A DNA stretch of 60,227 nt from CANRIN01 sp964493515 (GCA_964493515.1 CAZBNJ010000007.1:1-60227), one strand, 5' to 3'. Shown: positions 48,421-57,285, numbered from the stretch's first letter. Notes: generated by a model from the sequence alone, not told the origin. Translations and numbers: made by a program.

Positions 48421-49533
48421 ATGGACATTCACTATCTCGACAACGCCGCCACAACGCGGGTCTCCCCCGCTGCGGCAGCAGCCGTACTCGACGCGATGAC
48501 CGAGAATTTCGGCAATCCGTCGTCGGTGCACAGCGTCGGCATAGACGCCGAGCAGATGCTGCGGCGCGCCCGCGAGTCGGTCGCACGGCTGATGGGCTGC
48601 GAGCCGTCCGAGCTGCTGTTCACCTCCGGCGGCACCGAGTCGAACAACATGGCGCTGTTTCGCGGCATGGAGTCGCAGCGGCGATACGGAAAGCATCTGA
48701 TAACCACCCTGCTCGAGCATCCGTCGGTGCTTGAGTGCGCAAAAAAGCTGGAGCAAAGCGGCTTTGAGGTCACATATCTAAAGCCGGACTCAGACGGCGG
48801 CATATCGCTCGACGAGCTGGAGCGGTCGGTCCGTCCGGACACCGCGATGCTGTCGATGATGCTCGTGTGCAACGAGACCGGCGCGCGGCTTCCGGTGGAG
48901 GACGCTGCCCGCATCCTGCGCCGCAAAGCACCGAACGCGCTCGTGCACGTCGACGCGGTTCAGGCGTTCGGAAAGCTGCGGTTCTCACCAAAGAAGCTCG
49001 GCGCGGATCTGACAAGCGTGACCGCGCACAAGCTCCACGGCCCGAAGGGCGTTGGCGCGCTGTACGTTCGCTCGGGACTTCGGCTCGCGCCGCTCATCTA
49101 CGGCGGAGGTCAGGAGCGGACTCTGCGCTCGGGCACCGAACCTACCCCCGCGATAGCCGGCTTTGGTGTCGCGTGCGACGAGGCATACGCCGCGCTGGAT
49201 GACACCGCCGCAAAGCTCGATACACTGCGCGAGCGCACCCTCGCCGGCATCGCGGACATCGACGGCGTTAGCGTCATAGCGTCCGGCGAGGCCATCGTCA
49301 CGCTCGCGCTCGCGAAATATCCGTCAGAGGTCGCGATACGTCTGCTCGAAAGCCGCGGCGTGTTCGTATCCGGCGGCTCGGCGTGCGCCAAGGGTCACGA
49401 GAGCCACGTCCTCGCGGCGATGCGCGTCGACCCAAAGCTCATCAAGTCGGCGGTTCGCGTCTCCTTCTCGCGCACGAGCACCGAGGCGGACGTGGACGCG
49501 CTCATCGCCGCTCTGCGCGAGATAGCAAAATAA
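48421..49533 (+). CDS. Cysteine desulfurase (NifS/IscS-like)
   Basis: PLP enzyme that takes sulfur from cysteine for Fe-S clusters or thiolated tRNA. It has 370 residues. YLDNAATTRVSPAAAAA at the N-terminus, LFTSGGTESNN (PLP phosphate loop), the PLP lysine in TSVTAHKLHGPKG and the catalytic cysteine loop SGGSACAKGHESHVL are all present. The start follows GGAGGGACT by 0-2 bp. No thiI or iscU gene is adjacent, so the acceptor is unknown. A shared terminator follows. Confidence 0.94.
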   Translation: MDIHYLDNAATTRVSPAAAAAVLDAMTENFGNPSSVHSVGIDAEQMLRRARESVARLMGCEPSELLFTSGGTESNNMALFRGMESQRRYGKHLITTLLEHPSVLECAKKLEQSGFEVTYLKPDSDGGISLDELERSVRPDTAMLSMMLVCNETGARLPVEDAARILRRKAPNALVHVDAVQAFGKLRFSPKKLGADLTSVTAHKLHGPKGVGALYVRSGLRLAPLIYGGGQERTLRSGTEPTPAIAGFGVACDEAYAALDDTAAKLDTLRERTLAGIADIDGVSVIASGEAIVTLALAKYPSEVAIRLLESRGVFVSGGSACAKGHESHVLAAMRVDPKLIKSAVRVSFSRTSTEADVDALIAALREIAK

Positions 49534-49546
49534 CTTTCGACATAGA

Positions 49547-49582
49547 AAAAGGACTGTCGTCAGCCGACGGCAGTCCTTTTCT
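49547..49582. terminator. Bidirectional terminator between the desulfurase and esterase genes
   Basis: A long stem (AAAGGACTG-CGTC with GACG-CAGTCCTTT, one mismatch), with A and T runs on both flanks, lies between two convergent genes. Confidence 0.88.
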
Positions 49583-49589
49583 TGAATTT

Positions 49590-50522
49590 TCAGAAGCACT
49601 TCTTGCAGAATTCATCGACGATGCCGATAACTCTGTCGGTCCAGAACTCGGCGCCGCCGTGATCCGCACCCTTCAACAGGTAGAAGGTCACGTCGTGCCC
49701 GGTCCGCTTCATCGTCTCGTACAGCACCACGCTGCAGGTACAGTTGACCGTGCGGTCCTTCGTGCCGTGGAATATCAGCATCGGCGGCATGACCGTGTTC
49801 TCGTCGATGTTGCACTCCGCCGACAGCGCGCGGGCAAGCTCGGGGTTCTCGAGCAGGTTTTTCCCGCCCATGACCCTGCCCTCCGGGCTGTCCGGCAGGC
49901 AGTGGAGGGTCTGTATCGGGTTTGAGTCGGGCGCCATAACCGATGTCGAGCCGTAGTAGTTGACAACGCCGTTTACCTCGCCGGACACGCCGGGGAACAG
50001 ATTGTCCGCGCTGTCATCGTCGTGCAGCATTCCCGCCCAGACTGCGGTGTGTCCGCCGGACGAGTCGCCCGCCATTATCACGCGGTCGGGGTCGATGCCG
50101 AACTTCTTCGCGTTCTTGCGCAGGAAGCGAACGGCGTTGCGCGCGTCCTTTATCTGCGCCGGAAACGCCGCTATCCCCGAGTGGCGGTACTGCACTATCG
50201 CGCAGACATAGCCCTTGAGCGCGAGCTTCGAGAGGTTGCACACGTTGCCGTAGACATACTGCGGGAACCACGCCGAGCCCTGCACGAACACAAAACAGGG
50301 CAGCTTCATGTTCTCCTGCTCGCCGAACGGATTGTAGTGGTCTTTGCGGCTCACCGGCGTGAGTATCTGCAAGTGCAGCGGCGTTCCGTCGATGTTCGCG
50401 TACTCTACGTCGTGGCCGTAGCTGACGCCCAGCTCATCGCCGGTCGTGGGAATTATCTCCGCGCCCTCGACCTTTTGGTCAAACTCGGGTATCTCCTCGT
50501 ATGTCCAGTTCTTGACTTCCAT
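49590..50522 (-). CDS. Alpha/beta-hydrolase esterase (lipase/feruloyl-esterase-like)
   Basis: 310 residues, with GGAGG before ATG 50520-50522. The oxyanion strand is FVFVQGSAWF. The nucleophile is Ser154 in GDSSGG, and the other triad residues are Asp256 in HGTKDRTV and His288 in GADHGG. It has the short BD-FAE/Aes shape with no signal peptide, so it is probably cytoplasmic. It begins 13 bp after the zinc-ribbon protein gene, so the two form an operon. The C-terminal FCKKCF ending is odd. The ester substrate is unknown. Confidence 0.87.
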   Translation of the reverse strand: MEVKNWTYEEIPEFDQKVEGAEIIPTTGDELGVSYGHDVEYANIDGTPLHLQILTPVSRKDHYNPFGEQENMKLPCFVFVQGSAWFPQYVYGNVCNLSKLALKGYVCAIVQYRHSGIAAFPAQIKDARNAVRFLRKNAKKFGIDPDRVIMAGDSSGGHTAVWAGMLHDDDSADNLFPGVSGEVNGVVNYYGSTSVMAPDSNPIQTLHCLPDSPEGRVMGGKNLLENPELARALSAECNIDENTVMPPMLIFHGTKDRTVNCTCSVVLYETMKRTGHDVTFYLLKGADHGGAEFWTDRVIGIVDEFCKKCF

Positions 50523-50535
50523 AGACAGATCCTCC

Positions 50536-52710
50536 TTAACCTTTTTCGTAGTACTTATCCACGTTGTTCAATATCGGAATGATAGCCGAGACATCGTCGT
50601 CTATCTTCGCGACCTTTCCGTCGCTGAATCGGCAGAGCGTTCCGACATAGCTGTTCTGGCTGAAGTCGAAGAGATAGAGCACATCGCCGTTCTCGCTTAC
50701 CGTATACTCGCGGACGTCGTCGGATATCTTCGTCTTTTCGCCGTCGGCATAGCGCTTCAGTGTGCCGAAATGCCGCTCGGAGTTGTAGTCGGTGTAGTAG
50801 TAAAGCGCGCCGTCATTGCCGACATTCACCGACCACAGCCGCACGTCGCTGTCCACCGCCACGCCGTTGACATACAGATCGCCGCTGTATCCGTAGTTGT
50901 TGTAGTAGTCGCCCACATCCTTGTAGTAGACAAACGTATCGCCAATGAAGCAGTTTCCGATAACCGCCACATCGCTGTCCTGCTTCTCCGCCGCACCCAC
51001 GCTGCCACCGTCTATCGGCACTCTCCACAGGTCATAGGTGTCGGTGTCGCCTATCGAAGTGAAGTAGCAGACGCAGCTGCCATCCTGCGCTATGGTAAAG
51101 CTGTACCCCTCGTTTATATCAGTCACATTCACGCCGGCAGCTATCATATACTCCCTGCTGCCTTCGGGATACATAAGCGCGTCCCATACCTCGTCCGTCC
51201 AGCTTATATCGGACAGCATGAAGGTCGCCGTATCTGCGGTCTCGGTGGTGCAGAAGATCAGTACCGGCGCATCCGATGCCGCATCCCAGTAGCTGTCGTA
51301 GCTGTCGCACACCTTTGTCTCGGTCGTGCCGTCGAAGTAGTACAGCGTGAAGTCGTAGAGCGTTATCGTCTGCTCGGCAAGAGCTTCACGCAGATAGTCG
51401 CGTTCCCGCTTCATTTCATACTCATTGAGCGCGGTGTAGTACCCCTCCTCCAACAGATTACAGGTCGCAACATAGCTGTCGTAGTCGATGTTCCACTGAT
51501 CGACCGCCTCGTAGTACAGCTCCTCGTCATCGTACTCCCACCAGTTCGGATATTCGGGATATTCAGGGTATGTCGGATATTCGGGATAGACCATCATGGC
51601 GTCGCTTGCCGCCATGTCGTCAATGACGAATTCGGCGAGCGTGTGGTCGTGCGCGTTCATGCGGGTATAGTACGCCTGGCCGTCCGGGTAGCAGCGTATG
51701 AGATTGTATATGTCGCCGACCAGCTTCTCGCGTTCCTCCGCACCATCGACCTGACGGTAGAGCGCGTCGTCGCGCAGGTAGTACAGCACCGACATATCCG
51801 CCTTTGACGCCGCCATCTCCGACACGTCGCTCGCGAGCTTTACCTTCTCCCCGTTCGCGTGCCAGACATATATGTCGAACGTGCCGCTGTCATACGAATA
51901 GTTCGCGCAGTAGAATATCTTTTTGCAGTCGTCCGCGACACCGAAGCTGTCGTATGTATCGCTCGCTATCTTCTCCCTCTGCATGAGGTCGTGGCGGTAC
52001 AGCGACCCGTCCGACTTGGTGTAGAACACCTCGGTGCCCGCGCTGTTTATTGCAAAGCTCCACTGCACGTCCGAATCCAGCTTTATCGGCTCTATCTTCG
52101 GGCGGCTGAGGTCACGGAAGTACAGCGTAAATCCGCTTCCGGTGTCGCCTCGGTCGCAGTAAAACACCCGCTTGCCGTCCGCGCTGAACGCCACGCGATA
52201 GCTGAGCGTAGTGCCGAAGTAGGACATCTCCTCGGCGCTCGGTTTGCCGCCGCTGAACAGACGGTCGGTAAGCTCCATCCTGCCGTTCTCGCTGAAATCG
52301 GTGTAGCATATCTCGCCGTCCTTGAGGTACAGCGCGAAGTCGGCACGACTGCCGCCGCCCATGTTCATTATCAGCAGCACGACAGCGACGGCAATCGCCG
52401 CCACGCCCGCCGCGATTCCGCCTATGACGAAGAATTTCTTCTTCGACTTCTGCTGCGGCTGCGCGGAGGGTATATTCTCCCACTGCTGCGGCTGCTCGTA
52501 TATCGGCTGCTGCTCAGACTGCGGCTCTGGCATCGGCGGAACCACCAATTCGGGTTGCGTCGGTATCACCGATTCGGGCTGCGGCTCATACATCGGCGGC
52601 TGTTCGGGTATCGGTTCAGGCTGCGCGACCTCCGCGACCAGCGGTGTTCCGCAGGCATCGCAGAACCTCGCGTCATTCGGAAGCTCCTTGTGGCAATTCG
52701 GACATATCAT
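50536..52710 (-). CDS. Membrane protein with N-terminal zinc ribbon and a large beta-propeller-like exterior
   Basis: The start is ATG 52708-52710 (MICPNCHKELPND), 7 bp after GGGGGAG; this gives 724 residues. A zinc ribbon (Cys3, 6, 17, 20) is followed by a Pro/Gln/Glu-rich linker (about 28-88), a membrane helix (93-117) and a long outer part. The outer part has repeated strand pairs (GKRVFYCDRGD, GTEVFYTKSDGSLYRHD, CKKIFYCANYSYD, SENGDVLYLFDF) of the DUF5050/propeller type. An acidic tyrosine-rich insert carries short YPEYP repeats (about 383-400). It is likely a surface sensor or binding protein. It is in an operon with the esterase downstream. Confidence 0.8.
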   Translation of the reverse strand: MICPNCHKELPNDARFCDACGTPLVAEVAQPEPIPEQPPMYEPQPESVIPTQPELVVPPMPEPQSEQQPIYEQPQQWENIPSAQPQQKSKKKFFVIGGIAAGVAAIAVAVVLLIMNMGGGSRADFALYLKDGEICYTDFSENGRMELTDRLFSGGKPSAEEMSYFGTTLSYRVAFSADGKRVFYCDRGDTGSGFTLYFRDLSRPKIEPIKLDSDVQWSFAINSAGTEVFYTKSDGSLYRHDLMQREKIASDTYDSFGVADDCKKIFYCANYSYDSGTFDIYVWHANGEKVKLASDVSEMAASKADMSVLYYLRDDALYRQVDGAEEREKLVGDIYNLIRCYPDGQAYYTRMNAHDHTLAEFVIDDMAASDAMMVYPEYPTYPEYPEYPNWWEYDDEELYYEAVDQWNIDYDSYVATCNLLEEGYYTALNEYEMKRERDYLREALAEQTITLYDFTLYYFDGTTETKVCDSYDSYWDAASDAPVLIFCTTETADTATFMLSDISWTDEVWDALMYPEGSREYMIAAGVNVTDINEGYSFTIAQDGSCVCYFTSIGDTDTYDLWRVPIDGGSVGAAEKQDSDVAVIGNCFIGDTFVYYKDVGDYYNNYGYSGDLYVNGVAVDSDVRLWSVNVGNDGALYYYTDYNSERHFGTLKRYADGEKTKISDDVREYTVSENGDVLYLFDFSQNSYVGTLCRFSDGKVAKIDDDVSAIIPILNNVDKYYEKG

Positions 52711-52771
52711 ATCTCTACTCCCCCTCATGCCTTCACCGCCGTTTTCGGCGTTCGGCAATCTCTATCGTTTG

Positions 52772-52800
52772 ATTTTATCATATTCGAGGTACGAATGCAA
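52772..52800 (-). promoter_or_regulatory. Sigma-A-type promoter for the zinc-ribbon protein and esterase genes
   Basis: Minus-strand TTGCAT, 17-base spacer, TAAAAT, about 60 bp before the start codon and just after the terminator of the next gene. Confidence 0.75.
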
Positions 52801-52819
52801 GTTGCCCTGCCGAAACAAA

Positions 52820-52848
52820 AGAAAGGAAGCCGCAGGGGCTTCCTTTCT
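52820..52848 (-). terminator. Intrinsic terminator after the MBL-SLH-esterase fusion
   Basis: A perfect 12-bp stem (AGAAAGGAAGCC/GGCTTCCTTTCT), a 5-base loop, then TTTTGTTTCGG on the minus strand. Confidence 0.9.
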
Positions 52849-52865
52849 CTATCGGCATTTATGAA

Positions 52866-55322
52866 TTACTCAGCCTCAAAAACGGTCTTGTACCAACCGG
52901 TGACGCCGTTCGGGATGTTCTCGTTCATCGGAGTGCCGTCAGCGAACATCAGGTCCTCGGCGACCTGGTTGCATATGCAGTGCTGACCCATCTCCATGCC
53001 GACCGACAGGGAGAATACCGCGCCGTCACGATTGCGGACCCACTCGAACGGAACGAGCTGATAGTTCTCCGCCTCGTTCAGCTTCTCCTCGATCGGAGCG
53101 ACTACCCTTGTATAGCTGACCAGCTCGTCATGGATGCCGTGGATGTGGAGTATCGGGATATCCTTGACCTGCTCCAGGCACTCGTCCACGTTCTCCGCGT
53201 TCAGGTCAAACGCCGGAGCCATGAGGAAGGTGGAGCTGACGGTGTCGGTGTAGTCCATGGTGTAGCGCCACGCCATGTAGCCGCCTGCCGACGTGCCGTT
53301 GATGTGCAGAGTGCCGACGTTTGCAGCGTGCTCCTCCATAAAGTCGGAGATGAGGTCGCCCAGAACCTTGGAGTAGACGCTGGTGCTGCCGTCCTCGGTG
53401 CGGGTCATCCAGTTGCCGAGCGTCTGTCCGTTCACCTTGCTCTCATTTGCGAGCGGGGCTATGATATAGACGGGCGTGCCCATCTTCTGCTGATAGTCCT
53501 CACCGGCGAAGAGCAGCGCGCCGGCGTTTCCGACCGCAGATATCGAGAAGTCGTTGTCCACCGCGTTGCCCGAGCCGTGGAACCAGACCTGCACCGGATA
53601 GGTGCCGTTCGGGTCTGCGCCGTGCTTTACCGGGTCATAGACGAAATACTTTATCGACTTTGCAAGCTCGTCCGCATTCTCGTCCTTGTTCTCATAGGTG
53701 TACTCGTCGAACAGAGCGATCACCTCGTCGGTGGAAGTGGACGAGCCGCCGATGCCCTGGACATAGTCGTCGTCCTCCGGGAAAGCGCCCCACGCCTTGT
53801 AGTTGTCCGGATCGAGATTCTTCGCCTGAGTCTTGGGCAGGAGCAGCTGAGCCATGAAGTCGCGAGTGCCAAGCGCCGAAGCGAGCAGATTCGCTATCTC
53901 CGCGCGGGTGGCATCGCCCTCGGCCTCGGCAAACGGAGTGATGCCGCCGAATATCGCCGCGCCGAACTGCTCGTTGAAGCGCCCGATTATCAGGTTGACC
54001 TGCTCACGGGTCAGCGTGTCATACTGACCGAAGGTGCCGTCGCCATAGCCCTGGATAAGTCCGTTCTCAACGCCCCAGGCGATGTATCCCTGCGACCAGC
54101 CGTCGTTTACGACATCGGCAAAGCCGGTGTCAGCGCCCTGGTCGACGGTAGCGCCCACCGTGCGTCCGAGCATGGTGATGAACTCGGCGCGGTCAAGCGT
54201 CTTATCCGGCTCGAAGGTGGTGTAGCTCGTGCCGGTGGTTATGCCCTCTGCCACCAGCTTGGTGACATTCTTGTCGAGCGCGGGATCGGTCACGTCCTCA
54301 AAGCAGCCGAGACCCTTGCCGCTCTTAAGCGCCCACTTGGCGAGCTGGCTGCGCGCCACGTCTATCTTGGCGGTGCCGTAGCTCACCACGGTGTTCAGCA
54401 GCGCGCTTGCGGTATACTGCGCCATCTCATACTCGCCGGCGGTCTTGACGTTCTCCACCAGGGTGAGCATATCCTTGACATACTGAGCGTTGCACTCGAC
54501 AGCCTCGCCGGTCGTGAAATCCACGGCCTGGAAAGCGTGTCCGGTGTACAGCTTGACCTCGCCGCCAAGCTCGTTGTCGATGACGTCGATAAGCGACTTG
54601 AGGCCCTTCTCATACTGAAGGAAGGTGCCGAACAGCCAGATTCCGCTGCCGCTGCCCACCGCGTCGCCGCTGAAGCCTATCTTGTTCTCCACTTCGTAGA
54701 GCATATTCGAGCCGTCGGTGTGTCCCGGAACGAGCACACACTTGAAGGTGCGGCCGCCGAGGTCGATGGTGTCCTTCGACGCGTCGAACGCGGTCACGCG
54801 AGCCTGCATCTCCTCGCTGAGCGACGGAACGTCCTCCTTGGTTATGTATATCGGGGCGTCGCTGCCGCTGAACGCGCCAAACTGACCGGTGTGGTCGCCG
54901 TGCCAGTGAGTGACCCATATGATCTGCTCAAGATAGCCGGCAAGCTCGTCAAATATTCCCTGAATGTCCTCCCAGTTGTCCGGATGCGGGTTAGACAGGT
55001 CAACGAGCATGGCCTTCTCGCTGCCGAGAACCACATACATATCCGACACGTTGTTGTAGCCCACGAAATTGCCCTCGGCGTCAAGCTGGAGACCGGCGGG
55101 ATTTTCCGCGGTGCAGTCCTCAACGTGCCAGACGTCATACTCCTCGCGGGTCACGGTATACATGCCGCGCTCGAGCTTTTCGCCGATCTGCATGTCGACG
55201 AGAGCGATCTCTTCTCCCGACGGTCCGCGCCACCAACTGGGGTCAACGGCGCCCGCCATACCCGCTCCCGCAACTATCGCAAGCGACAGCAGACAGGCAA
55301 GAACTCTCTTCAATGTTCTCAT
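52866..55322 (-). CDS. Secreted three-part fusion: metallo-beta-lactamase fold, SLH repeats, serine esterase
   Basis: 818 residues from ATG 55320-55322 with AAAGGAGGA upstream. A signal peptide (about 1-25, ending AVA-like AGAVD) is followed by a complete metallo-beta-lactamase site: HWHGDH (139-144), His201 in VPGHTDGS, Asp220 in GFSGDAV and His262 in YTGHAF. Two to three SLH repeats follow (about 336-485, GFADVVNDGWSQGYIAWGVENGLIQGYGDGTFGQ). A C-terminal alpha/beta-hydrolase domain (about 545-818) has Ser678 in GTSAGG, Asp732 in HGIHDE and His781, with oxyanion region WFHGSG. It is a wall-anchored enzyme with two separate hydrolase centres. It has its own promoter and terminator. Confidence 0.9.
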   Translation of the reverse strand: MRTLKRVLACLLSLAIVAGAGMAGAVDPSWWRGPSGEEIALVDMQIGEKLERGMYTVTREEYDVWHVEDCTAENPAGLQLDAEGNFVGYNNVSDMYVVLGSEKAMLVDLSNPHPDNWEDIQGIFDELAGYLEQIIWVTHWHGDHTGQFGAFSGSDAPIYITKEDVPSLSEEMQARVTAFDASKDTIDLGGRTFKCVLVPGHTDGSNMLYEVENKIGFSGDAVGSGSGIWLFGTFLQYEKGLKSLIDVIDNELGGEVKLYTGHAFQAVDFTTGEAVECNAQYVKDMLTLVENVKTAGEYEMAQYTASALLNTVVSYGTAKIDVARSQLAKWALKSGKGLGCFEDVTDPALDKNVTKLVAEGITTGTSYTTFEPDKTLDRAEFITMLGRTVGATVDQGADTGFADVVNDGWSQGYIAWGVENGLIQGYGDGTFGQYDTLTREQVNLIIGRFNEQFGAAIFGGITPFAEAEGDATRAEIANLLASALGTRDFMAQLLLPKTQAKNLDPDNYKAWGAFPEDDDYVQGIGGSSTSTDEVIALFDEYTYENKDENADELAKSIKYFVYDPVKHGADPNGTYPVQVWFHGSGNAVDNDFSISAVGNAGALLFAGEDYQQKMGTPVYIIAPLANESKVNGQTLGNWMTRTEDGSTSVYSKVLGDLISDFMEEHAANVGTLHINGTSAGGYMAWRYTMDYTDTVSSTFLMAPAFDLNAENVDECLEQVKDIPILHIHGIHDELVSYTRVVAPIEEKLNEAENYQLVPFEWVRNRDGAVFSLSVGMEMGQHCICNQVAEDLMFADGTPMNENIPNGVTGWYKTVFEAE

Positions 55323-55372
55323 TCTACGTCCTCCTTTTATTTAGCGTCTGTTCAACGCCTGAATTAATACAT

Positions 55373-55401
55373 ATTATACTACAACTGTCAACTTTGGTCA
55401 A
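55373..55401 (-). promoter_or_regulatory. Sigma-A-type promoter for the MBL-SLH-esterase gene
   Basis: Minus-strand TTGACC, 17-base spacer, consensus TATAAT, 50 bp before the start codon. Confidence 0.82.
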
Positions 55402-55424
55402 GCCCATTTATTACCTTTTGCGCA

Positions 55425-55459
55425 TAGATAAAGGACGAACGTAAGAATGCGCCCGTCCT
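55425..55459 (-). terminator. Weak terminator candidate after the SASP gene
   Basis: A 6-bp stem (55432-55437 with 55454-55459, AGGACG/CGTCCT) with a 16-base loop, then TTTATC on the minus strand. Confidence 0.4.
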
Positions 55460-55479
55460 CTGTCTTTTCGGTTCTGAAT

Positions 55480-55677
55480 TTACTTCAGGCCGTTCTCGTA
55501 GGCCTCGATCATCTTCTTGACCATCTGTCCGCCGACCGAACCGGCCTGACGCGAGGTCAGATCGCCGTTGTAGCCCTGCTTGAGCTGGACGCCGACTTCC
55601 TGCGCAGCCTCCATCTTGAAACGATCCATCGCCTCGCGAGCCTGGGCGACCATTATCTGGTTCTTAGTGCTTGCCAT
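55480..55677 (-). CDS. Small acid-soluble spore protein, alpha/beta type
   Basis: Coats and protects DNA in dormant spores and is degraded at germination. The start is ATG 55675-55677 (MASTKNQIMVAQAREAMDR), 8 bp after AGGGGAG; it encodes 65 residues. The two SASP signatures are seen: the germination-protease region MEAAQEVGVQ and the C-terminal SRQAGSVGGQMVKKMIE. It is strong evidence that this lineage is spore-capable. The upstream 250 bp should hold a forespore (sigma-G) promoter, but a clear match was not found by eye. Confidence 0.95.
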   Translation of the reverse strand: MASTKNQIMVAQAREAMDRFKMEAAQEVGVQLKQGYNGDLTSRQAGSVGGQMVKKMIEAYENGLK

Positions 55678-55885
55678 TTTCATTTCTCCCCTTTCATCTT
55701 TTAAGGGTTCGCGCAAAACTTCTTTTCAAGTCGCCCGACTCGCAGCTGCGAACCGTACGACCTTCGCGAACCTTTCGAGCATATTGTCTGCACGAACGCG
55801 GCTCATATGCGGTACAATTTCTGCCTTTCAAGCAATTTTTTGTATTGTAATCTATCATGTCGTCGGAGTTTGCACATACTTGATA
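55678..55885. other. Intergenic region between the divergent SASP and GH32 genes
   Basis: Holds the SASP leader and a spaced inverted repeat (GGGTTCGCG near 55703-55712 and TTCGCGAACC near 55772-55781) that could pair in the SASP transcript. The GH32 promoter follows at 55886. No gene was seen. Confidence 0.4.
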
Positions 55886-55914
55886 TTGCAAGCCCGCTCA
55901 ACAAGTGCTATAAT
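55886..55914 (+). promoter_or_regulatory. Sigma-A promoter for the GH32 gene
   Basis: TTGCAA, 17-base spacer, consensus TATAAT, 28 bp before the start codon with GAAAGGAGCG between. Confidence 0.82.
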
Positions 55915-55942
55915 TTAACAAACCCCGAAAGGAGCGTCAAAT

Positions 55943-57277
55943 ATGAGCACAAACGGAACGCGCGATTTTCGTCCGCAGATACATTTCACCCCCAAGGCCG
56001 GCTGGATAAACGACCCGAACGGCCTCGTCTGCGAGGACGGCGTATATCATCTGTTCGCACAGTACTTCCCCGAGACGCACTGGGGACCGATGCACTGGTA
56101 TCACGCGAAAAGCCGCGATCTTGTACACTGGGAGCATCTGCCGATAGCTCTCGCGCCGGACGAGCTTGGACTTATCTTCTCCGGCTCGGCGGTGTACGAT
56201 GCAAACAACAGCTCCGGCTTCGGCAGCGCCGAAAACCCGCCGATAGTCGCGATGTTCACCCATCACGGCGAGCACGAGCAGCAGTCGCTGGCGTGGTCGA
56301 CCGACGGCGTGAATTTCACGAAATTTGAGGAAAATCCTGTCATTCCGAACACCGAGCTGCGCAATTTCCGCGACCCCAAGGTGTTTGAAAACCCGATACG
56401 CGGCGGTTGGAGCGTCATTCTTGCCGCAGGCGACCGCGCGATGTTTTTCGCGTCGAACGACCTGAAAAGCTGGACTAAGACCGGCGAATTTGGCCCGGAA
56501 GGCAACCTGTCCGAAGGCGTGTGGGAGTGCCCCGATATTTTCCCGCTCGAGATAGACGGCAAGCGCAAGTGGATACTTGTCGTCAGCATGGGCGGCAACA
56601 AAGCAAATCACGGCGCGCGCACGCAGTATTTCATCGGCGACTTCGACGGCGACAAATTTGTCTGCGATATGCCGTTCAGCCGCGTGGAGTTCATCGACGA
56701 CGGCTTTGACAACTACGCCGGCGTGACCTTCCACAACGCTCCCGAGCGCATCCTCATCGGATGGGCTGCAAACTGGGTCTACGCAAACACTCTTCCCGCC
56801 GGAGACTTCCGCTGCCAGATGACTCTTGCGCGCAAGATGTCGCTTGTTCACACTTCGCTCGGCGGACTTCGCCTTGCGCAAAAGCCGGTGCTGCCCGACT
56901 TCGCGCCTTCGGACAACATCGACGGTGAGCTGTTCAAGCTGACCGTGCGCGGCGAGGGCGCGGCGACCGTCCGTATCACCAACGGCGACGAGTGGTTCGA
57001 CTTCGGCGTAAACGACAAAAACGAGGTGTTCGTCGACCGCTCACACGCCGGAACGCGCGACTTCAACGCCGACTTCGCCGACGACTGGTACTCGAAGATA
57101 TCCAATCCGCGCTTCTTTGAAGGCAGTTGGGAACTCGATTTCATTTTCGACCACTCGGTATCCGAGCTGTACTGCGACGGCGGCACCCGCGTGATGACGC
57201 AGCTCGTCTACCCGACAAAGCCGTACGACCGTGTGGAGGTAATCGACGGTTCCGCGCAGGTAACGATTTCAAAGTAA
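55943..57277 (+). CDS. Glycoside hydrolase family 32 beta-fructosidase
   Basis: Cleaves beta-fructosides such as sucrose or fructo-oligosaccharides. The 444 residues have the catalytic nucleophile Asp24 in GWINDPNG, transition-state stabiliser Asp144 in FRDPK and acid/base Glu195 in WECPD. A C-terminal beta-sandwich lectin-like part follows (about 300-444). There is no signal peptide, so it works inside the cell. No fructokinase, LacI regulator or sugar transporter is beside it. It is a single-gene unit with its own promoter and a strong terminator. Confidence 0.94.
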   Translation: MSTNGTRDFRPQIHFTPKAGWINDPNGLVCEDGVYHLFAQYFPETHWGPMHWYHAKSRDLVHWEHLPIALAPDELGLIFSGSAVYDANNSSGFGSAENPPIVAMFTHHGEHEQQSLAWSTDGVNFTKFEENPVIPNTELRNFRDPKVFENPIRGGWSVILAAGDRAMFFASNDLKSWTKTGEFGPEGNLSEGVWECPDIFPLEIDGKRKWILVVSMGGNKANHGARTQYFIGDFDGDKFVCDMPFSRVEFIDDGFDNYAGVTFHNAPERILIGWAANWVYANTLPAGDFRCQMTLARKMSLVHTSLGGLRLAQKPVLPDFAPSDNIDGELFKLTVRGEGAATVRITNGDEWFDFGVNDKNEVFVDRSHAGTRDFNADFADDWYSKISNPRFFEGSWELDFIFDHSVSELYCDGGTRVMTQLVYPTKPYDRVEVIDGSAQVTISK

Positions 57278-57285
57278 AAATCGCG

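Noticed and set aside
55373..55388. A perfect TTGACA upstream of the MBL-SLH-esterase gene
   Set aside because: It lies only 7 bases from the TATAAT box, too close to act as a -35; TTGACC at 17 bases was chosen instead.
55678..55885. A sigma-G promoter for the SASP gene
   Set aside because: Expected from the family, but no convincing -10/-35 pair was found by eye, so none was annotated.
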